In this document: one piece after another, positions 25,737-33,888 of the stretch
How positions within the stretch are numbered: position 1 is the first letter of the stretch
Layout: each line of letters begins with the position of its first letter
Origin: Amycolatopsis solani
Lineage (GTDB): Bacteria; Actinomycetota; Actinomycetes; Mycobacteriales; Pseudonocardiaceae
Assembly: GCF_033441515.1 (NCBI RefSeq)
Contig: NZ_JAWQJT010000002.1
Location: forward strand, 2,418,001 to 2,482,000
Reading direction: 5' to 3'
Length of the DNA: 64,000 bases
Notes under the pieces: model-generated
Databases searched by the model: none
What the model was told of the DNA's origin: nothing
The model's input: the letters and a program-made list of their open reading frames with translations, nothing else
Position numbers and translations under genes: made by a program

Positions 25737-26681
25737 ATGAAGGCAGTGCGTTTCCACCAGTACGGCGCCCCCGATGTGCTGCGGTACGAGGATGTGGAGG
25801 TGCCGGTTCCCGGTGCGGGGCAGGTGCGGGTGCGGGTGGCCGCGACGTCGTTCAACTCCGTCGACGGCACCATCCGCGGTGGGTTCATGCAGGGCCCGAT
25901 CCCGGTGGTGCTGCCGCACACCCCGGGTCTGGACGTCGCCGGCACGGTGGACGCGCTGGGCGAAGGGGTGACCGGCGTCGAGGTCGGTGCCGAGGTGGTC
26001 GGGTTCCTGCCGATGGACAAGACCGGTGCCGCCGCCGAATACGTCGTCGCACCGGCTGAGGTCCTGACCGCCGCGCCGTCGAGCATCCCGCTGGCCGACG
26101 CGGCGGCGCTGCCGCTGGTGGGGCTGACGGCGTACCAAGCGTTGTTCGACCACGGCAAGCTGACCACCGGGCAGCGGGTGCTGATCAACGGCGCGGGCGG
26201 CGCGGTCGGGGGTTATGCGGTGCAGCTGGCCAAGGGCGCCGGCGCGTACGTGATCGCGACCGCGAGCCCGCACAGCGGTGCGGCGGTCAAGGCGGCGGGT
26301 GCGGATGAGCTGGTCGACCACACGGTCGGGAGCGTGCGCGAGGCGGTGTCCGAGCCGGTGGATCTGGTGCTCAACCTGGCTCCGGTCGAGCCGGCGGAGC
26401 TGGCCGCGTTCATCACGCTGGTGCGACCGGGTGGAGCGCTGGTCAACACCACGGTGTGGATGCCCGCACCGTCCGATGAGGACCGCGGGGTGCGCGGCAT
26501 CGATTTGTTCGTCCGCAGCGACGCCGGCCAGCTGGCGAAGCTGGTCGCGCAGGTCGACCACGGCGAGCTGCGGGTCGGCGTCGCCGAGCGGGTTCCGCTG
26601 GCCGAACTACCCGCGCTGCACGCCCGGGCCGCCGAAGGCTCCGTGCGCGGCAAGGTCGTCGTCGTCCCGCGCACCGCCTGA
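25737..26681 (+). CDS. NADP-dependent MDR oxidoreductase
   Basis: A 314-residue second medium-chain reductase of the zinc-free quinone-oxidoreductase type. MKAVRFHQYGAPDVLRYEDVEVP opens the GroES-like domain, and INGAGGAVGGYAVQLAKGAGAYV near residue 150 is the NADP-binding loop. GGAAGGGAG just before ATG 25737 fixes the start. It is more distant from the preceding MDR than tandem duplicates would be. It is followed 25 bases later by an HSL-type esterase, so reduction of an unsaturated carbonyl and ester hydrolysis may act on one substrate class. Confidence 0.92.
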   Translation: MKAVRFHQYGAPDVLRYEDVEVPVPGAGQVRVRVAATSFNSVDGTIRGGFMQGPIPVVLPHTPGLDVAGTVDALGEGVTGVEVGAEVVGFLPMDKTGAAAEYVVAPAEVLTAAPSSIPLADAAALPLVGLTAYQALFDHGKLTTGQRVLINGAGGAVGGYAVQLAKGAGAYVIATASPHSGAAVKAAGADELVDHTVGSVREAVSEPVDLVLNLAPVEPAELAAFITLVRPGGALVNTTVWMPAPSDEDRGVRGIDLFVRSDAGQLAKLVAQVDHGELRVGVAERVPLAELPALHARAAEGSVRGKVVVVPRTA

Positions 26682-26706
26682 CCCCGACTGCGAAAGGCAT
26701 CCTGTC

Positions 26707-27636
26707 ATGGCACTCAGCTTGGATCCCGAAATCGCCGAGGCGCTGGCGCCGATGGCGGGCGCCACACCCCCGCGAGTGGGCGACATCGCGGCACGCCGCG
26801 CCCTGTGGGAGCCGATCATCGGCGCGGCCGGAACGGCCCAGCCGATCCCGGCCGACGTGCGGACGAGCGAGCACCACGCGACCGCCGGCGACGGCGCCCG
26901 GATCAAGATGCGCTGGTACACCAAGGAAGGCGCGACACCCGGCCCGGCGGTGCTGTTCTTCCACGGCGGCGGGTACATCTTCGGTCACATCGACCTGTTC
27001 GACGGACCGGTCAGCCGCTACGTCTCCGCCAGCGGCGTGCCGATGCTGTCGGTCGAATACCGCCGCGCCCCCGAGCACCCCTTCCCGACCCCGCTCGAGG
27101 ACGGCTACGCGGCACTCACCTGGCTGCACGAGCACGCCGCCGAGCTGGACGTCGACCCCGCCCGGATCGGCGTCATGGGCGACAGCGCCGGCGGCGGCCT
27201 GGCCGCGGGACTTACGATCCTCACCCGCGAGCGCGGCGGGCCCCGGATCGCCCGGCAGATCCTCATCATGCCGATGCTCGACGACCGCACCACCACCCCC
27301 GACCCGCACATCGCGCCCTACGTGCTGTGGTCCTACGACGACAGCCGTACCGCGTGGCCGGCGTTGCTCGGCGACCGCACCGACGTCCCCGCCACGGCCG
27401 CCCCGGCCCGGCTCGAAGACGCCACCGGCCTCCCGCCCGCCTACATCGAAGTCGGCCAGCTCGACGTCTTCCGCGACGAAGACGCCGCCTACGCCACCAA
27501 ACTCGGCCGCGCCGGGGTGGAGGTGGAATTCCACCTCCACCCCGGCGCCCCGCACGAGTTCGACTCGATCGCCTTCGGCTCGGACGTCGCCCGCCGCGCC
27601 ATCGCCGACCGCGTCCGGGTCCTCAAATCCCTCTGA
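26707..27636 (+). CDS. Alpha/beta hydrolase, hormone-sensitive-lipase family
   Basis: A 309-residue esterase of bacterial family IV. The oxyanion motif FHGGGY is at residues 85-90, the nucleophile Ser160 lies in GDSAGGG, and the Asp (GQLDVFRDED) and His (HPGAPHEFD) of the triad are visible in the expected order near the C-terminus. No signal peptide, so it is cytoplasmic. ATG 26707 is preceded by GAAAGG. It belongs to the MDR-MDR-esterase block and is convergent with the CGNR gene 17 bases further on. Likely acts on short acyl esters. Confidence 0.92.
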   Translation: MALSLDPEIAEALAPMAGATPPRVGDIAARRALWEPIIGAAGTAQPIPADVRTSEHHATAGDGARIKMRWYTKEGATPGPAVLFFHGGGYIFGHIDLFDGPVSRYVSASGVPMLSVEYRRAPEHPFPTPLEDGYAALTWLHEHAAELDVDPARIGVMGDSAGGGLAAGLTILTRERGGPRIARQILIMPMLDDRTTTPDPHIAPYVLWSYDDSRTAWPALLGDRTDVPATAAPARLEDATGLPPAYIEVGQLDVFRDEDAAYATKLGRAGVEVEFHLHPGAPHEFDSIAFGSDVARRAIADRVRVLKSL

Positions 27637-27653
27637 ACGCCGGCCGGGCGCGG

Positions 27654-28211
27654 TCACCTTTCCGGCGTGCCGGCTTTCGCGCGTTGCCGGCGGCGATAGG
27701 CCGCCGTGTGGACGCGGTTCGCGCACGTTCGCGCGTCGCAGAAACGGCGGGAGTGGTTCTTGGTCGTGTCGAAGAGCACGTTCGCGCAGCCGTCGGCGGC
27801 GCAGGTTCTGAGGCGGTCCGATCCGCGGTCGCGGACCACGAGCAACAGGGCCATGAGGCTCGTCACGAAGACGCGCTGGGCCAGCGTTGCGCCGGGGCGG
27901 GCGTAGTGGAAGTGCCAGCCGCCGTCGTGGTCGGTCAGCTGGGGGAGGACGTCGCACTCGGACAGCAGCCGATTGAGGTGCGCCACCACCTCCCTCTCGT
28001 CCCCGCCCTCGAACGCGAAGCGCAGCCGGGGTCGCAGCGCCCGGAGAAACGCCAGATCCGCTGACGTCAGATCGTCGACGATCCAGCCGTGCTCGCCGAG
28101 GAGCTCGGCGCACGCGTCGAGGTCCGGCAGGCCGTCGTCGCCGGGGGTGAGGCTGTTGACCAACGCCACGACGGTGTTCACCGCTCGCTCGCCGTAAGGC
28201 TCAAAAGGCAT
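27654..28211 (-). CDS. CGNR zinc-finger regulator (ABATE domain)
   Basis: A 185-residue CGNR-type protein: an N-terminal alpha-helical ABATE domain (VNTVVALVNSLTPGDDGLPD at 11-30) and a C-terminal zinc finger (about 135-180) with CAADGCANVLFDTTKN and RRFCDARTCANRVHTAAYRRRQ. The family motif CGNR appears here as CANR. These proteins are presumed transcription factors. CAGGAG precedes ATG 28211. It is divergent from the HAD/PrpD/asparaginase/amidohydrolase operon across 110 bases that include a 6-bp-arm inverted repeat, so control of that operon is likely. Confidence 0.88.
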   Translation of the reverse strand: MPFEPYGERAVNTVVALVNSLTPGDDGLPDLDACAELLGEHGWIVDDLTSADLAFLRALRPRLRFAFEGGDEREVVAHLNRLLSECDVLPQLTDHDGGWHFHYARPGATLAQRVFVTSLMALLLVVRDRGSDRLRTCAADGCANVLFDTTKNHSRRFCDARTCANRVHTAAYRRRQRAKAGTPER

Positions 28212-28251
28212 TTGACTCCTGCTTCAGCTCGCGCTAGCGTCCCTCGCAACG

Positions 28252-28279
28252 ACAGGAGTAAAACTATCATAGGTCCTGT
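28252..28279. promoter_or_regulatory. Candidate operator upstream of the HAD/PrpD operon
   Basis: ACAGGA (28252-28257) and TCCTGT (28274-28279) are exact reverse complements around a 16-base AT-rich centre (GTAAAACTATCATAGG), the most AT-rich spot nearby. It lies between the CGNR gene and the operon start, where a promoter is expected. Confidence 0.4.
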
Positions 28280-28321
28280 TGCCGCGGTACGTGCGTGGCC
28301 AGGCTCCGAAGGAGGACGTCG

Positions 28322-29029
28322 ATGGCCGCGCCCTTGCCCGACGAACCGCACCTGATCACCTTCGACACGTACGGAACGCTGATCGACTGGGACACGGCGT
28401 TGCGCGCCTACGTCGGCGCTCTCTTCGTCCGCAAAGGCGTCGGCCTCGACGTTTCGAGCTTTTACCGCGATTGGTACTACGGCCACGCATTGCCCGCGGT
28501 GTCAGGGCCTTTTGTGCCGTATCGAGAGTTGCTGACGACGACGTTGCGCACGGCCCTCGCCGCCGCGGACGTGCCGCTGGACGCCGATGACGGCCGTGAT
28601 TTCGGGGATGCGATGGCGGCCGCCCGGCCGTTCCCGGATGCTGTCGACACGCTTGCCCGGCTCGCGCGTCACGTGCCGCTGGCCACGATCTCCAACAGCG
28701 AGCACGACATCATCCGCGAGAGCAGCAGGCTCTTGGGAGATCCGTTCACCTACGTGTTCACCGGCGAGGACGTGCGCGCGTACAAGCCGGACGCGGCGCT
28801 GTTCGAGCTCGTTCTCGAGAAAGCGGGCGTGCGTCCGCGGGAAACAGTTCACGTTGCCCAGTCACAATACGTCGACCTGCCGCGTTCGGTGCCGATGGGC
28901 ATTCCGACGATCTGGATCAACCGGCACGGCCAGACGCTCGCGGACGGGACGCCGGCGCCGACACTCGAACTGCCGGACCTGACTCGGCTCCCGAGCGTGC
29001 TCGGCTTCAGCGCGAAAGGCGAAGAATGA
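28322..29029 (+). CDS. HAD-family hydrolase, haloacid dehalogenase type II
   Basis: A 235-residue haloacid-dehalogenase-superfamily enzyme. The nucleophile Asp15 is in TFDTYGTLIDW, motif 2 is TISNSEHDII (Ser near residue 121), motif 3 Lys is in RAYKPDAALFE, and the closing acidic site reads SVPMGIPTIWINRHGQ. This layout matches L-2-haloacid dehalogenases, which displace halide from 2-haloalkanoates, though many relatives are plain phosphatases. AAGGAGG at 28309-28315 supports ATG 28322 over the slightly earlier GTG. It is the first gene of a four-gene operon and its TGA overlaps the next start. Confidence 0.9.
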   Translation: MAAPLPDEPHLITFDTYGTLIDWDTALRAYVGALFVRKGVGLDVSSFYRDWYYGHALPAVSGPFVPYRELLTTTLRTALAAADVPLDADDGRDFGDAMAAARPFPDAVDTLARLARHVPLATISNSEHDIIRESSRLLGDPFTYVFTGEDVRAYKPDAALFELVLEKAGVRPRETVHVAQSQYVDLPRSVPMGIPTIWINRHGQTLADGTPAPTLELPDLTRLPSVLGFSAKGEE

Positions 29030-30423
29030 CCGGGGGAGCAGCCTTGACCAGTACGACGACCGAGCGGTTTGTCGCCTCGTTGCGCAACTACCGCTATCCG
29101 GCGTTGCCGGCCCAGGCGCTCCACGACGGCAAGCGCGCTCTGTTCGACTGCCTCGGCGCGGCGCTCGCCGCGACCGCCGATTCCTGGCCGATCCTCGGCC
29201 TCGTCGAAGGCGTCGCCGAGGAGACCGGCGGGACACCCGAGTCCTCGCTGATCGGGTCGAGCCTGCGGACGAACGCCGTGACCGCGGCTCTCCTCAACGG
29301 GACCCTGGCGTATTACTGCGACATCGAAAGCCATCACCCGACCGCGAACGTCCACGCGACCGCTGTCGTCGTCCCGGCCGCGCTCGCCGTCGGGCAGCGC
29401 ACGCGGTGCAGCGGCGCCGACCTGCTGGCCGCCGTCGTCGGCGGAATAGACGCGGCCGCGCGGATCAGCTTCGCGCTCGGTCCGGCCGCGCAGTACGCGC
29501 GCGGGTTCCACCCCTCGACCGTCGCCGGCACGTTCGGTGCCGCCGTCGCCGCGGGACTGCTGCTCGGCTTGGACGACGAGACTTTCCTGAACGCACTCGG
29601 GCTCGCCGGGAACTCGGCTTCGGGGCTGCTGGCCTGGGTCGACGATCCCTCCGAACAGTCGCGGCCCCTGAGCATCGGCCTCGCCGCGCGAAACGGCGCA
29701 CAAGCCGCGCTGCTCGCCGCCGCCGGGCTGAAGGGGCCGGCTGACATCCTCGCGGGCAAGTACCCGCTCGGCCGGGCGTTTTCCGACTCCTGGGACGAAT
29801 CCGGGCTATGGCCTCGTGACCCTTCGTCCCTCGAAGTCAGTCAGCTGTTCTTCAAGCGCTGGTCCTGCTGCGTCTTCATTCCGGCCGGCGTCGAGGGCGT
29901 GCTCGCGGTCCTCGACGAGGACAACGTTGCGGTCGACCAGATCGAGAGCATCACGGTCCGCGCTCCCCAGTCGGTCTACCACGTGGTCGACGGCAACCCG
30001 TTGCGATCACACAACCTCCAGTACGTCGTCGCCGTCGCGGTCCATCGCGGAGACGTGCGATTCGACGACATCGTCAACGATCGCCGTCTCGAGGACGAGC
30101 GCATCAAGGACCTGCACGATCGCATCACCGTCGAGGGGGACAAGAGTCTCGACGAGGCCGCGGGCGCCGGTCGCCAGTCCGTCGCTTCGACGGTCTCGCT
30201 GACGACTCGCGACGGCAAGCGGCACTCACGTCACGTCACACATCCGCGTGGCGCCGCGGAGAATCCTCCTACCGAGGAGGAGCTTCGCGCGAAGTTCCGG
30301 CAATTGACCGAAGGCGTGGTCTCTCGTGACGACGCTGACGCGTTGTACGAATCGGTGTACGCCATCGAGCAGGCGTCCGATCTTTCGGAGCTGTTCGCTC
30401 ACCTCACGAGACGACATGTCTGA
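29026..30423 (+). CDS. MmgE/PrpD family protein
   Basis: A 465-residue MmgE/PrpD-fold protein, relative of 2-methylcitrate dehydratase, cis-aconitate decarboxylase and iminodisuccinate epimerase; all act on tri- or dicarboxylates. The N-terminal helical domain includes GALNGTLAYYCDIESHHPTANVHATAVVV (here ALLNGTLAYY, about residues 85-110), and the C-terminal region holds QLFFKRWSCCVFIPAGVEGV. Whether the active-site His/Lys of PrpD are kept cannot be judged reliably. ATG 29026 overlaps the HAD stop (ATGA); TTG 29044 with GGGGGAG before it is an alternative. It overlaps the asparaginase-like gene by 8 bases. Confidence 0.88.
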   Translation: MTGGAALTSTTTERFVASLRNYRYPALPAQALHDGKRALFDCLGAALAATADSWPILGLVEGVAEETGGTPESSLIGSSLRTNAVTAALLNGTLAYYCDIESHHPTANVHATAVVVPAALAVGQRTRCSGADLLAAVVGGIDAAARISFALGPAAQYARGFHPSTVAGTFGAAVAAGLLLGLDDETFLNALGLAGNSASGLLAWVDDPSEQSRPLSIGLAARNGAQAALLAAAGLKGPADILAGKYPLGRAFSDSWDESGLWPRDPSSLEVSQLFFKRWSCCVFIPAGVEGVLAVLDEDNVAVDQIESITVRAPQSVYHVVDGNPLRSHNLQYVVAVAVHRGDVRFDDIVNDRRLEDERIKDLHDRITVEGDKSLDEAAGAGRQSVASTVSLTTRDGKRHSRHVTHPRGAAENPPTEEELRAKFRQLTEGVVSRDDADALYESVYAIEQASDLSELFAHLTRRHV

Positions 30424-31252
30424 TGCCCGCCCCAAGGTGGCGGTCTTCGCGACCGGCGGCACCATGGCCTCGCCCGCGGAACCCGGCGTGGGATCGATTC
30501 CCCGGCTGACGGCCGAGGACTTGGTCGCGACTGTGCCCGATCTGGCCGACATCTCCGCGATCTCGTTCCGGCAGGTCCCCTCGTTCGAGCTGACCGTGCC
30601 CGACCTGGTCGACCTGGTGGAGAACATCGGCCGGCAGGTGTCCGCGGGAGCGACCGGAGCGGTCGTCGTCCAAGGCAGTGACTGCCTGGAAGAGATCGCT
30701 TTCCTGCTCGACCTGCTTTGGGACGGGGACCAGCCGATCGTCGTGACGGGCGCGATGCGCAACGACGAAATCCACGCGGCGCGGTTCGTCCACAAGACAC
30801 ACACATCGAGTACGGCAACGTTTCGCTCTACGCCCACTGGTCCGATCGGCTGGGTCTCCGAGGGCAACGTGCGGTTGGCGGTCCGCCCGATCGGGCGCCA
30901 CCATGTTTGGCCGGATCACGCCCTCGCCCCGTCCGTCGCGCTTCTCAAAGTCGGATTCGGCGACGACGGGCGGCTGCTCTCTTCGATCGCGGAGGGCGGC
31001 TACTCCGGTCTGGTCGTCGAGGCTCTCGGTGGAGGGCATGTGCCTCGAACGATGGTCGAGCCGCTCGAACAACTCGCCGCGCGCATGCCGGTCGTGCTCG
31101 CCTCGCGGACGGGCAGCGGCGAGGTGCTGACCCGTACTTATGGTTTCCCGGGATCCGCGAGCTCGGAGCAAGTCGCCGAGGCGTTCTTGAAGGTGGGGAC
31201 GCCGGGGAACGGCGATTTCCTTCTGGGCAAGCCATCGTGGAAGAGGTCGTGA
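30416..31252 (+). CDS. Asparaginase-like protein with internal deletion
   Basis: A 278-residue member of the type I/II L-asparaginase fold, which uses a Thr nucleophile to hydrolyse side-chain amides. The first motif ATGGTMAS (12-19, Thr16) and the KTHTSSTATF block (Lys127) are intact. The second catalytic pair, normally GTDT, reads GSDC (Ser88, Asp89). Most striking, TGAMRN (111-116) joins directly to DEIHAARF; family members have about 30 more residues here, including the ADGPxNL helix. The frame stays open across the join. ATG 30416 overlaps the PrpD stop. It may be inactive or have a changed substrate. Alternatives: glutaminase or GatD-like amidase fold. Confidence 0.85.
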   Translation: MSDARPKVAVFATGGTMASPAEPGVGSIPRLTAEDLVATVPDLADISAISFRQVPSFELTVPDLVDLVENIGRQVSAGATGAVVVQGSDCLEEIAFLLDLLWDGDQPIVVTGAMRNDEIHAARFVHKTHTSSTATFRSTPTGPIGWVSEGNVRLAVRPIGRHHVWPDHALAPSVALLKVGFGDDGRLLSSIAEGGYSGLVVEALGGGHVPRTMVEPLEQLAARMPVVLASRTGSGEVLTRTYGFPGSASSEQVAEAFLKVGTPGNGDFLLGKPSWKRS

Positions 31253-31254
31253 CC

Positions 31255-32613
31255 ATGCCGGACGTAGTCGCGCTACAGCACGCCACCCTCATCGACGGGA
31301 CCGGGCGTGCTCCCGTGCCGGACGCGACGGTCGTCGTAACCGACGGCCTGATCAGCGCGGCCGGGCCGACGGCGTCCGTCCCGGTGCCGGCCGGTGCCCA
31401 GGTCCTCGATTATTCAGGCAGTTACCTGATTCCCGGTCTCATGGACGCGAACGTTCATCTCGTCTCGGCTCGTACGCCGGACACGCTCCTGGAGTTCGAA
31501 GGCCGCTATGAGGAACTGGCGTTCGAAGCCGCCGAACTGGCCTTGAAGTACGGACTGACTACGGTGTTCGACACGTGGGGCCCGGCCGGTCCGCTGGTCA
31601 CGGCACGCGACGCAATCGCCACCGGCCGGCGGGCAGGGGCGCGGTTCTTTTTCGCCGGCAACATCCTCGGTCTCAACGGCCCGATGTCCGAGGACTTCTT
31701 CAAGACCGGCCTGACTTTCGAGCCCGCGACCAAGCAGCGCATCAACGACGTGTGGGAGGTCGGGTGCGGCACCGACCTGATCTCGCTGACGGTGGACGAG
31801 ATCGGTGAGGCGGTTACCGACTACATTCACGCCACCGGTGTCGACTTCATCAAGTACGCCGCGTCCGACCACCGCACAGAGGGCTTTCTGCTGTTCTCCG
31901 AAACGGCCCAGCGGAGGATCGTGGCGTCCGCGCACGCCGAAGGGCGGCTGGTCCAGGCGCACACGACCTCGGTCGAGTCCCTGCGGATGGAGGTCGAGGC
32001 GGGCGCTGACCTGCTCCAGCACCCGGACATCACCGGCGGCCACCCGATCCCCGAACCACTCGTGGACGAAATCGTCACCCGGCGGTTGCCGTGCATGGCC
32101 ATGTTCCGCACCGAGCGCTACCTGGCGTGGCTCGCCGACGCGAAGCCCGAACTCGGCGCCCGTGCGGCGGTCAGCGACCAGAACAACCGCGCGTTCATCG
32201 CCAAGGGCGCTCGGGTCCTGCTGACCACCGACGCTTTTGCGTACGGGCAACGGGTGAAGAACCACCCGGGATTCCGCCCCGGCATCCTCGAAGACTCCGT
32301 GCCGGACATGCCGACGCACATCGGATCGGCCCACTTCCGGTGGATCCAGGCCGCGTGGGAGCGGGGTATGGAACCGATGGAGATCCTGCGCTCCGCGAGC
32401 GTTCACGTCGCGGAGGCGTACGGCAAAAGCGACCACTACGGCACCGTGACTCCCGGCAAGGTCGCCGACCTGGTGGTACTCGAGGGTGACCCGTTGGCCG
32501 CGCCGGAGAACTACCGCAGGATCCGCGACGTGATCAAGGACGGGGTCATCGTCGACCGCAGCTCCCTGGCGACCGAGCGGTTGCTTGCCGATGATCCCGG
32601 TGAGGCGCGGTAG
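31255..32613 (+). CDS. Amidohydrolase family protein
   Basis: A 452-residue metal-dependent TIM-barrel amidohydrolase of the imidazolonepropionase/prolidase-like type, hydrolysing amide, lactam or related bonds. After a small N-terminal beta domain, the first metal motif reads GLMDANVHL (62-70): Asp64 and His68 are there but the usual first His is Asn66. Later metal-site candidates are His in QAHTTSVES and LLQHPDITGG and Asp in VLLTTDAFAYG. The C-terminal beta strand TPGKVADLVVLEGDPL is typical. ATG 31255 follows the asparaginase stop by two bases. It is the last gene of the operon; a hairpin covers its stop codon. Confidence 0.9.
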   Translation: MPDVVALQHATLIDGTGRAPVPDATVVVTDGLISAAGPTASVPVPAGAQVLDYSGSYLIPGLMDANVHLVSARTPDTLLEFEGRYEELAFEAAELALKYGLTTVFDTWGPAGPLVTARDAIATGRRAGARFFFAGNILGLNGPMSEDFFKTGLTFEPATKQRINDVWEVGCGTDLISLTVDEIGEAVTDYIHATGVDFIKYAASDHRTEGFLLFSETAQRRIVASAHAEGRLVQAHTTSVESLRMEVEAGADLLQHPDITGGHPIPEPLVDEIVTRRLPCMAMFRTERYLAWLADAKPELGARAAVSDQNNRAFIAKGARVLLTTDAFAYGQRVKNHPGFRPGILEDSVPDMPTHIGSAHFRWIQAAWERGMEPMEILRSASVHVAEAYGKSDHYGTVTPGKVADLVVLEGDPLAAPENYRRIRDVIKDGVIVDRSSLATERLLADDPGEAR

Positions 32614-32648
32614 CGGACCCAGCGGCCGGCCGGCGGCACCGCTACCGC
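32607..32648. terminator. Hairpin between convergent amidohydrolase and TetR genes
   Basis: GCGGTAGCGG (32607-32616) and its exact reverse complement (32639-32648) enclose a GC-rich self-complementary loop. The left arm covers the amidohydrolase TAG. Being symmetrical it could stop transcription from both sides, including the TetR gene ending at 32671. Confidence 0.65.
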
Positions 32649-32670
32649 CCTCCGGCTGAGGCACCGGGCT

Positions 32671-33285
32671 TCAGGCCGCGAAGGCGCGGAGCACCGTTTC
32701 GGCGGCCTGGTCGGCCACGGCGTCGATTTCGGCCGCGGGCAGTCGCCGGGTGCCGAGGTGCGAACGGTGCTCGAGCGGGCCGGTCAGCAGGGCGAGGAAC
32801 TGCTCCGCGACCAGAGCCGGGTCGCAGTGCCGCAGCCGCCCGCTGACCACGAGCCGGGCGAGGCGGTCGGCCAGTGCGTCACCCAGCCGGCCCGCGGTGA
32901 CGGCGTGGACGTCCACCAGGAGCTCGGGAAACCGGCTCAACTGGGCGTAGGTGAGTGTGCGCAGGGCGCGGGACCGCTCGTCGCAGCAGCGGCGGGCCAA
33001 CGCCCGGGCTGCGCGCGTCAGGGTCCGCCGCGGGTCACCGTCCGGGGTGATGCGCTCGACCGCCGCGAGGTTGGCCGCGCCGACCTGCTCCGCCGCCGCG
33101 GCGAGCGCCGCGCGGAACAGCGTTTCCTTGTCGTGGAAGTGGTTGTAGACCGTCGGCTTCGCGACGCCGGCCTCGGCGGCGATCTCCTGGACGTTCGCCG
33201 CGTCGTAGCCGACCCGGGCGAAGACCGCGAAGGCGGCGTCGAGGATCGCCTCCCGCTTGTCGATCCGGCCTCGCGTGCTGGTCAT
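32671..33285 (-). CDS. TetR/AcrR-family transcriptional regulator
   Basis: A 204-residue TetR regulator with HTH at about residues 10-55 (REAILDAAFAVFARVGYDAANVQEIAAEAGVAKPTVYNHFHDKE) and a C-terminal domain of the TetR_C type with ERSRALRTLTYAQLSRFPEL. It is divergent from the Dabb-protein gene across 68 bases that include a perfect 7-bp-arm inverted repeat, so it probably represses itself and that gene. Confidence 0.92.
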   Translation of the reverse strand: MTSTRGRIDKREAILDAAFAVFARVGYDAANVQEIAAEAGVAKPTVYNHFHDKETLFRAALAAAAEQVGAANLAAVERITPDGDPRRTLTRAARALARRCCDERSRALRTLTYAQLSRFPELLVDVHAVTAGRLGDALADRLARLVVSGRLRHCDPALVAEQFLALLTGPLEHRSHLGTRRLPAAEIDAVADQAAETVLRAFAA

Positions 33286-33322
33286 GGACGTAGTTTACAA
33301 CAGACGCATTGGTTCGCTAATT

Positions 33323-33338
33323 TGAACTCACGAGTTCA
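33323..33338. promoter_or_regulatory. Inverted repeat operator, TetR/Dabb intergenic region
   Basis: TGAACTC (33323-33329) and GAGTTCA (33332-33338) are exact reverse complements with a two-base spacer, 16 bases upstream of the Dabb start. A partner-like TAGTTTACAACAGACG stretch lies closer to the TetR gene. TetR binding here is an inference from position. Confidence 0.65.
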
Positions 33339-33353
33339 TTCTAGGAGGCCGTC

Positions 33354-33740
33354 ATGATCGTCAACCTGCTGCGGTTCCGCTTCCGTGACGACGTCACCGA
33401 GGCCGAGCGGGACACCGTCCTCGAGGCGATGCGGCGGACGGCGGGCGTCGAGTCCGCCGCGTTCGGCACGGTCGGGCGGGACCTCGGCGATCCGGCCGAC
33501 GGGTTCACGCACGCCTACTGCGTCGGCGTCCCGGACCTCGCCGCGCTGGAGCGGTACCTGCACGATCCCGTGCACCTGGCCGGGGACGACGTCATCCTGC
33601 CGAGCCTGGCGCGGCTCTCGGCGGTGCGCTTCACCGACGACGCCGACCCGGACACCGGCGCGAAGATGGGCGCCTTGGTCCTCGCGAAACTCGCGAAGTA
33701 CCCGGCCTGGGAACAGCAGCTGAACGCGATCCCGGGCTGA
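33354..33740 (+). CDS. Dabb-family (stress responsive alpha/beta barrel) protein
   Basis: A 128-residue dimeric alpha/beta-barrel (Dabb) protein. MIVNLLRFRFRDDVTEAERDTVLEAM is the characteristic first strand and helix, and YLHDPVHLAGDDVILPSL is the family's conserved His-containing block. Such proteins are small ligand-binding or simple catalytic (cyclase-like) dimers. AGGAGG precedes ATG 33354. It stands alone under a divergent TetR gene, so it is probably the single target needed to deal with the TetR ligand. Confidence 0.88.
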   Translation: MIVNLLRFRFRDDVTEAERDTVLEAMRRTAGVESAAFGTVGRDLGDPADGFTHAYCVGVPDLAALERYLHDPVHLAGDDVILPSLARLSAVRFTDDADPDTGAKMGALVLAKLAKYPAWEQQLNAIPG

Positions 33741-33759
33741 GTTCAGAATTCGGGCATCG

Positions 33760-33787
33760 TTGACAGTTCACGCACGCGTCCTTACTT
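33760..33787 (+). promoter_or_regulatory. Candidate sigma-70-type promoter
   Basis: A consensus -35 box TTGACA at 33760-33765 is followed after 16 bases by TTACTT at 33782-33787 as -10 candidate. It lies about 100 bases before the XRE-like gene at 33889. Confidence 0.4.
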
Positions 33788-33888
33788 TCGGTGCATGGCA
33801 ACGGGATGGAGTTTCACACGATCGAGGTCGGACCGGATTCGGTGTCGCTGAACGTGACTCCGCGACCGATCCGTCCCGAGGAGCTCCC

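Noticed and set aside
30416..31252. Frameshifted asparaginase pseudogene
   Set aside because: The frame stays open and in phase across the missing segment, and catalytic residues on both sides are kept, so an in-frame deletion fits better than decay.
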